Of a stretch of DNA of 64,000 nt, positions 58,801 to 64,000 are shown piece by piece. Positions within the stretch are counted from its first letter, which is position 1; each line of letters begins with the position of its first letter. The notes under the pieces are model-generated. The model ran no database searches and was not told the origin of the DNA. It was given only the letters and a program-made list of their open reading frames with translations. Location: NCBI RefSeq assembly GCF_029407905.1, contig NC_073628.1, forward strand, positions 89,586,501-89,650,500, in the 5' to 3' direction. The stretch is from Bubalus kerabau. Lineage: Eukaryota; Chordata; Mammalia; Artiodactyla; Bovidae. Position numbers and translations under genes: made by a program.

Positions 58801-60190
58801 GTCAAAACCAGGACTGAGCTTTGCAAAAGCATAAAACAACTTTTCACCAGTATTTTATTCTTTACTGGGGACTGTTCTCCATCCCCTCTGCCTATAAGCA
58901 TGCTCAAGTCTCCCTCACAAACAAGCAAACTCATGAAACAAACTCTTCTTCAGTCCTACAGCTATTTGACTTCCTAGCAAAGTAACCTATGCGGTCATCA
59001 CCTCACATCTCCCATTTATTTCTCAACCATGACAATGCAATTTTTACCCATCACTCTTTGAAACTTAGAATCATTAGTGACCTTTCAGCTGACAGACATG
59101 CTGGATCCACTGTTTACTTTTCTGTTGTCTGATGTGATTTCACCGCCGCATTCTACAAACATGTCCTCTCACTTTTCTTCCTCTCTCGTCCCTTGATTTC
59201 CATCGCACCCTTTGTTTCTGGCTTTCCTTTCAACCTATTGGCTATTCCTTCTTAATGTTTTTCACTGGCTTCTCTTCTTTGGACTGCTCTTTACAGGCCA
59301 TTTCTTGATTTCTTCCTCAGTTTTCTGTTTCTGCTCACTCTGTATACCGGACCTGAGTGACTTACCCAGATTGAAAATACTACCATGCTGATGACACCAA
59401 AACCTTTACCTCTAGGTCTGACCTCTTGGGGAGCTCCAGACAGATCTGTCTGCTCATTAAATATCTCCACTTGGAAGTCCCACAAACATCTCAGACTTAA
59501 ACCTGTCCAAAACCAAATTCACCATCTTTTTCTTCAGACCTCCTCTTCCCCTTATGTATTGTATCATAGTGATTTCTGTAGTTAAAAATCCTTATGTTGG
59601 GCCTTAAAAGTCTTATTGTGCTTTGGCCCCTATAGACTTTTCTTGCTTTATATCATGCAAGATATTACATCCTCACTACTTGCTCCCTGGACTCCAAGCC
59701 TTGAAAGACTATAACATGGTCTTTCACTATTTAGTGTGTGTGCTTAGGCAGTTGCCTCCTTGATCTTTGTTCAACTAAATCCTGTCTGCCCTTCTGTGAT
59801 TATTTTAAGAACTCGTGTTCTTAGAGGTACTATTATACCAAATTATAGCTTTTGTTTACTTGTTTCTCCCTTTCCCTCAGTTGCAAAATTACTGAAAAGT
59901 TCTGGGCTTTTCATCTTTGAGTTCTCCATGTTCAGCACAGTATGACAATATCATATAGTTTAATTTCATCTGCTCACCTAAAGAATCCCAAATGCTCTTA
60001 CCTTTGCCGGTCAAATACCAGAGGATATTCATATGTTAGCTTCTTCTCTGTGAATTTGCTTTCTTCTTTTATTTCTATGGGATATTCAGTAACATCACAA
60101 GGCAAAATAAAATCACTTGTCTGTGATAGTTCGAAGGTCCTGCGCTGTCCAAAATATCCACAGTAATGACCGTTGAGGGCATGCCAGAGC
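46796..60190 (-). CDS. WDR64: WDR64, WD repeat-containing protein 64 (partial: last five coding exons)
   Basis: WDR64 is a large WD40-repeat protein whose biochemical role is poorly known. Five exons join in one frame on the minus strand: 60002-60190, 57200-57305, 53910-53990, 52996-53109 and 46796-46879, ending in TGA at 46798-46796. The first contains the end of the last WD repeat (LWHALNGHYCGYFGQRR), then PCDVTEYPIEIKEESKF. Later exons give KMSSMSLLFKRTPPKAFEVE, then FMTENREAGIVFGSLPIY, then SPTSLRFLPLIG, and the C-terminal ASSFFPAIPK. These agree with what I recall of human WDR64. About 190 C-terminal residues are covered; the WD propellers and the start are beyond the right edge. The position directly upstream of EXO1 on the same strand supports the call. 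Confidence 0.93.
48309..48420 (+). mobile_element. CHR-type SINE
   Basis: gacttccctggcagtctggt, ccaaagcaggaggtgcaggt and cccggttagggaac. Confidence 0.8.
51674..51882 (-). mobile_element. Bov-A class SINE inside L1
   Basis: Perfect 14-bp duplication TGGGATTAACATAT at 51660-51673 and 51883-51896. Confidence 0.92.
52119..52236 (+). mobile_element. CHR-type SINE
   Basis: ttccctggtgatccagttgt, cttccattgcagagggcttg and ttgatccctgattgg. Confidence 0.75.
52996..53109 (-). CDS. WDR64: WDR64 penultimate exon
   Basis: This 114-nt exon of 38 codons encodes VPSPTSLRFLPLIGSEAQ then a polar, Lys/Gly-rich stretch ending GHVQHEK. The acceptor is cctag, the donor GTGAGT. Both ends are on codon boundaries. 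Confidence 0.92.
53110..53909 (-). other. WDR64 intron
   Basis: 800 bp; nothing recognised. Confidence 0.75.
53910..53990 (-). CDS. WDR64: WDR64 exon
   Basis: This 81-nt exon of exactly 27 codons encodes IRKHALEGFMTENREAG then IVFGSLPIYR. The acceptor is ttgcag. The donor is GTGAGT, with an extra G before it (AGG/GTGAGT). Both ends are on codon boundaries, so skipping keeps frame. Confidence 0.92.
54725..54910 (+). repeat. MIR-like ancient repeat
   Basis: ttattgaatgcctacaatgt then ttctcatttaatcctcaaaa. Confidence 0.6.
55150..55860 (-). mobile_element. Antisense L1 ORF2 remnant
   Basis: atgagcatttaggctgcttt and cacttccaccagcagat-like blocks; old and diverged. Confidence 0.65.
55985..56116 (+). 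mobile_element. Bov-tA SINE 3' unit
   Basis: ggaaaaggaaatggcaaccc ... gtcggacacgactaaagtga, with a (CAG)n-like end. Confidence 0.85.
56239..56592 (-). mobile_element. BovB LINE 3' fragment (older, diverged)
   Basis: A minus-strand BovB tail with more substitutions and small deletions than the other copies, covering the same 3' region. Confidence 0.85.
56710..57135 (+). repeat. MaLR/MLT1-like LTR
   Basis: aggcagaataatggcaacca, gcaaaagggactttgcagat and aagtgggcccaatctagcca: an old non-autonomous LTR type. It directly abuts the 57200-57305 WDR64 exon. No internal viral genes. Confidence 0.55.
57200..57305 (-). CDS. WDR64: WDR64 exon
   Basis: This 106-nt exon starts after tgcag. It encodes 35 codons, WQKMSSMSLLFKRTPPK then AFEVEHDFKFFKSLSSPK, and ends on a codon boundary. 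The donor is GTAGCT. The basic, hydrophobic segment after the WD domain is typical of this protein's tail. Confidence 0.92.
57815..57990 (+). repeat. Ancient MIR/L2-class repeat
   Basis: ttgagtgcctactatgtgct then cttcaaggaactcaagagaa. Confidence 0.5.
58410..58454 (+). repeat. (GAGT)n microsatellite
   Basis: Imperfect GAGT/GAAT array running directly into the SINE that starts at about 58455. Confidence 0.85.
58455..58665 (-). mobile_element. BOV-A2 SINE
   Basis: Minus-strand unit plus the start of the second unit (gccaagaatactggagtgat). Confidence 0.85.
59340..59560 (+). pseudogene. Ancient L2/CR1-like reverse transcriptase remnant
   Basis: The plus-strand frame reads HADDTKTFTSRSD ... LLNISTWKSHKHLRLKP. 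This is the layout of a CR1/L2 RT, with the YADD box (here HADD) followed by a LxISTWxxxxxLxLN segment. It is strongly decayed and only about 70 codons. Confidence 0.5.
60002..60190 (-). CDS. WDR64: WDR64 exon, end of last WD40 repeat
   Basis: This 189-nt exon starts after ccccag. It encodes 62 full codons between split codons at both ends, from LWHALNGHYCGYFG to YEYPLVFDRQ. The WD-type dipeptide is LWH. The donor is GTAAGA. Two bases carry over to form Arg with the next exon. Confidence 0.93.
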
Positions 60191-61440
60191 CTGGGGAAAG
60201 GCAAAGGCAGAGAGAAGAAAGTAACTGGAATTCAGTGGAAGTTACTCTGTTTGGGTCATTTATGTAGATTTTTCTTGGCCCAGCAGGGATTTTAAACTCG
60301 AGTCCAGAACTCTACCTATTAAATATGTGGAGCTAATCATAACATAAACATTTTTACCAGTTGGAATTCTAATCTACAACAATTTTGGAAATGTAATTTT
60401 AAATCTATACTTATGATAACCACTTATTAAACCCAGAAGACTAGAAATGGATTTTTCCCAAAATAGTAGTGCTCATTCAACTTATATTGACTCGTCTGTT
60501 GAATTAGGCTGTAGAATGGGCCATATCTCAGCTGTCTAATTTCTGTATCAGCATCAACAGAACTTATGGGAGGAGACATCTACTAACGGTTTCACTCTTA
60601 CCAAAATCATTTCAACTGCCATCCACATTTTCTACTATTATGGAAACGCCATACTATTTTTTACAACTGAGTTCTGGAATAAGGTGGCAAAAGAAGTGAT
60701 TCTTTATACATATGCATTATTTCACTCCAAGAGGTCCTTATAAATAACCCACATGGTTTAAAGTCATACAGAATGTCATTAGCAAGAGTATGTGCCCTAT
60801 GTCTTATGGAAATAAGACACAAATAAAATAATGTCCAACAGATCTTCCATTTATGTCTTGATTTCAAGCTCAAAATAGCAAGTGATGGAAACAATCATAA
60901 TGTGCCTACCTCAATGACCCAAGAGGAGAATAATCTAAATGGATTAAGAGTAGATTCTACAAAGTCTAGGTGGTATCCCAGTTTGAAGAGGTAGGCACTG
61001 AGGAGGAGGTAAAACAGAGGAATCCAATCAGGGGTCCTCACACCTGACAGTGGCCTGGAAATGTACCCTTCCTTTCATACTTTAATTCCCCAGTGCTACA
61101 TAGATGTTTTTATGGACTTTCCAGAGACTTGACCAAAGTGAAATCGACAAGCCCTCTCAACACAGAAGTTAGAGGGGTGAGGGACTGGCTTCAGCATGAC
61201 TCTAAATTCATTCTGCTGGAGGCAAGGACTGAAGTAATTTTTGGTCTTGTTTTCTGGTGTTTCCTGCTTCATGTGCAGTGTTCCCAAATGACTAACCCCA
61301 TCTCTCAGCCTGATTTTCTAGGAGTCAGATATAGATTTGGATCTTTACCCCTCTCTAGCCTCTGTCCCAAAGCTAAGCCTTTATTATGCTTTTTCCTATG
61401 ATAAAATCAATATTTTTGACAAACAAGATTTAGAGTGTTA

Positions 61441-61655
61441 AATGCTTCCCTGGTGGCTCAGTTGATAAAGAATCTGCCTGCAGTGTGGGAGACCTGGGTT
61501 CAAACCCTGGGTTGGGAAGATCCCCTGGAGAAGGGCATGGCAACCTCCTCCAGTATGCTTGCCTGGACCATGGAGAGATGAGCCTGAGGGGCTACATACA
61601 GTCCATGGGGTCGCAAAGAGTCAGAGACAACCGAGCGACTTTCACTTACACTTAG
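61441..61655 (+). mobile_element. Bov-tA SINE
   Basis: gcttccctggtggctcagtt ... tcgcaaagagtcagagacaa on the plus strand. Confidence 0.88.
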
Positions 61656-62249
61656 GAAGTGGCAGTGAGTATTAGCAGAAAGACTTATTTGTGAAAAGAA
61701 CTGTATTCTGAGGTAGCTGTTAATAGAGCTAGGTTTTTTGAACTGAGTATTTAGGGATAGCTTCACTTGAAGGAATTGTAAAAGTAATTTCTCCATGCCA
61801 TAGATAACTGGTTTGAGCAGGAAAAGCTTATAAATGATAGAGGTGTGCACACATGTAACGTGTGGAGAGTGTGTGTGTGTGTGTATGTGTATCATAATGC
61901 CCAATTAACACTTATGATGACAACTAAAAATAAGCTGGAGCAGAGACTCAAGGGACGGAGTTTTGGAAAACATCTATAATAATTAAATGCAATTTTCATG
62001 TCAGTTCATTTTTCCTATGAATAAAACAACAGATCTCTTTGACAGAGAAAGCAGCTCTGTTTGCCCTCAAATAACATCTTATCCTAAATATTCATCTTGA
62101 ACTTGGTATTTCTGAAAGATTTTCATCTTTCCATATTTCAAATGTTCTCCTTTTTTAGTGCTTCTTTTCTCAATGAATGACACTAATATTCATCTACTTT
62201 TACAATGCCTGGAATCATTTGACATCTATCTCTTACCTTCTCTTTTTTT

Positions 62250-62357
62250 TTTTAATTAATTAATTTATTTTTTTAATTTTATTTTTAAACTTTACATAAT
62301 TGTATTAGTTTTGCCAAATATCAAAATGAATCCGCCACAGGTATACATGTGTTACCT
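62250..62357 (-). mobile_element. Antisense ruminant L1 3' end
   Basis: The reverse of the tail at 1225-1310: aaaatgaatccgccacaggt followed by atacatgtgtt, after a T-rich run. Confidence 0.75.
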
Positions 62358-62574
62358 TCTCTTTCAGTTAAAGTTTATGTCTTCTGGATTTTGCCTCCTA
62401 GATAGTTCTCAAATCCAAAATATTTATTCCTAGCACTGTTACCACTCCCTGAGTTCACACCACTGTATTCACCAGTGACATTTAACTGGTCTTTGTGCTC
62501 CCAATTTTGCTGCTCCAAAATCCATACCTCACACATTATTATTTTTAAAACATATCTCAAATTAAATGAGTGTT

Positions 62575-62722
62575 AGTCGCTCAACTCCTCTGCCCATGGA
62601 ATTCTCCAGGCAAGAATACTGGAGTGGATAGCCATTCCCTTCTCCAGGGGATCTTCCCAATCCAGGGATCCAGCCCAGGGCTCTTGCATTGCAGGCAGAT
62701 TCTTTCCCGTCTGAGCTATATA
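62575..62722 (-). mobile_element. Bov-A SINE fragment
   Basis: ctgcccatggaattctccag ... ttgcattgcaggcagattct on the minus strand. Confidence 0.82.
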
Positions 62723-63029
62723 TAAACTCTACTAATTATGTTACTCACTCACTTAATATTTTTTGGTGGCTATTTATTTCAAGATGAAGATCCAAATCCT
62801 GAACAGTGTCTGCTACATGCTGTATGGTCTTGTCCTTGTCTGAATCACCAGGCGCAAGCTCATATAGCTGGCTAGGGTCTTCTGAATTTCAGACCACGGT
62901 CATTCACACAACATAAAATACTTCTTCCTTTTCATCTTCCTTATGTTTAAACTCTTGAAAACACTTTGAAACCTCTTTATCTCCCTTGATCTAACCTACT
63001 TTTATGCCCTTAAGAGGCCAATTCATTAT

Positions 63030-63640
63030 CATGATTTTTAATGTAATTTTTTAAACTTTCATTTTATATTGAAGTATAGTTGATTTAAAAAGTTGTGTTG
63101 GTTTCAGTATAAAACAGAGTGATTCCGTTATACATGTACATGTATATATTCTTTTCCAAATTCTTTCCCCAGGTTATTACAGAGTATTGGGCCTAGTTCC
63201 TTGTGCTGTGTACTAGGTCCTTGTTGGTTATCTATTTTGAGTAGAGCAGTATGTACATGTCAATGGCAAATTCCCAATTTATCCCATCTCCCTGGTAACC
63301 AAAAATTCATCCTCTAAGATGTGAGTCTGTTTCTGTTTTGTGAATAAGCTCATCTGTATCATTTTTTTTTTAAGATTCTGCATTTAAGTGATATCATATG
63401 GTATTTGTCTTTCTATGTGCGACTTTACTTAGTATGGTAATCTTTAGGTCCATCCATACTGCTGCAAAAGGCATTATTTCATTCTCTTTAATGGCTGAGT
63501 AATAGTCTATTGTAAATGTGTACTACATCTTCTTTATTTGTCAGTGGACATTTAGGTTGCTTCCATGTCCTGCCTATTGTGAATAGTGCTACAGTGAACA
63601 CTGGCTTGCATGTATCTTTTTGAAATATGGTTTGAATTAT
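63030..63640 (-). mobile_element. Antisense L1 3' region
   Basis: ttgaagtatagttgatttaa, gagtgattccgttatacatg and ctatttgtcagtggaca-like blocks. Confidence 0.7.
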
Positions 63641-64000
63641 ATGTAGCAATTTGTCTCAAGAATGGTCATGAAACTTCTTTTCTCTTTATGTGTGTGTTTA
63701 TATATATATACATGTATGTGTTTTTAGCATTTTATATATGTATACTTAGCATCACTAGGCAATTAAAAACAAGTAGGCTTGGTAGAGCATGGCCACTATA
63801 GTTATTAGTTCTGAAGTAGTAGATCTCTAAAGTCCTCATTAGAAGGAAAAAAAAAATTTATTACTATGTATGGTGACAAGTGTTGACTTATTAAGGTGAT
63901 CCTTTTACAATATATACATATATTGAATCATTCTGTTGTATATCTGAAACTAATATAATATTATTTAAAACCTCAGTTTTCAAAAAAGCTGATCCTAAGG

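Larger units (their letters stand above)
57306..60001 (-). other. WDR64 intron
   Basis: It holds an old MIR/L2-class repeat (57815-57990), a GAGT microsatellite running into a Bov-A SINE (58410-58665), and an ancient L2/CR1-like reverse-transcriptase remnant (about 59340-59560). Confidence 0.7.
60191..64000 (-). other. WDR64 intron (partial, runs off the right edge)
   Basis: No further WDR64 exon is recognised. It contains a Bov-tA SINE (61441-61655), a GT run (about 61867), an antisense L1 tail (62250-62357), a Bov-A piece (62575-62722), an antisense L1 (about 63030-63640) and a TA-rich end. 60191-61440 is unassigned. Confidence 0.7.

Noticed and set aside
60191..64000. Possible further upstream WDR64 exon
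   Set aside because: No frame with the expected WD-repeat sequence and splice sites was seen.

Overview
This window is nuclear DNA from a ruminant, most likely a bovid. The evidence is the dense content of Bov-A/Bov-tA SINEs, several BovB (RTE-class) LINE copies and ruminant-type L1 tails, together with split mammalian genes with canonical GT-AG introns. No bacterial, CRISPR or plasmid feature is present.

Two cellular genes lie in tandem on the minus strand. At the right (about 46.8-60.2 kb) are the last five coding exons of WDR64, a WD-repeat protein, ending at a stop codon at 46796. To the left (about 3.0-33.6 kb) is EXO1, the 5'-3' exonuclease of mismatch repair and double-strand-break resection. 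Ten EXO1 coding exons can be joined in a single open frame from the ATG at 31504 to the end of an exon at 2976, giving 691 codons. All seven acidic metal-binding residues are present. The last roughly 110-130 residues (with the stop and 3' UTR) are beyond base 1. The WDR64-then-EXO1 order on one strand agrees with the order I know for human chromosome 1q43. A CpG-rich promoter with a perfect CRE palindrome sits at about 33.0-33.9 kb, with a likely non-coding first exon of EXO1.

The rest is transposon-derived or plain non-coding DNA. From 1 to 33 kb the EXO1 introns contain an RPL35A processed pseudogene cut by the window edge, a nearly complete hAT DNA transposon (6.84-9.69 kb) with a decayed transposase, a 1.4 kb BovB, smaller BovB ends, L1 pieces and many SINEs. 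The 13 kb between the genes is dominated by an old antisense L1 (36.4-42.8 kb) into which a near full-length BovB (37667-41175, with a 9-bp target duplication) and three SINEs inserted. The WDR64 introns contain a decayed sense L1 of about 4.6 kb (47.4-52.1 kb), an LTR-like repeat, an antisense L1, and an ancient L2/CR1-like reverse transcriptase remnant.

I found no previously undescribed biological system. The more useful observations are the nested insertions that can be dated by their target-site duplications, a weak-looking EXO1 splice donor, the MLH1-binding motif split by an intron, and inverted BovB pairs that could fold in transcripts.
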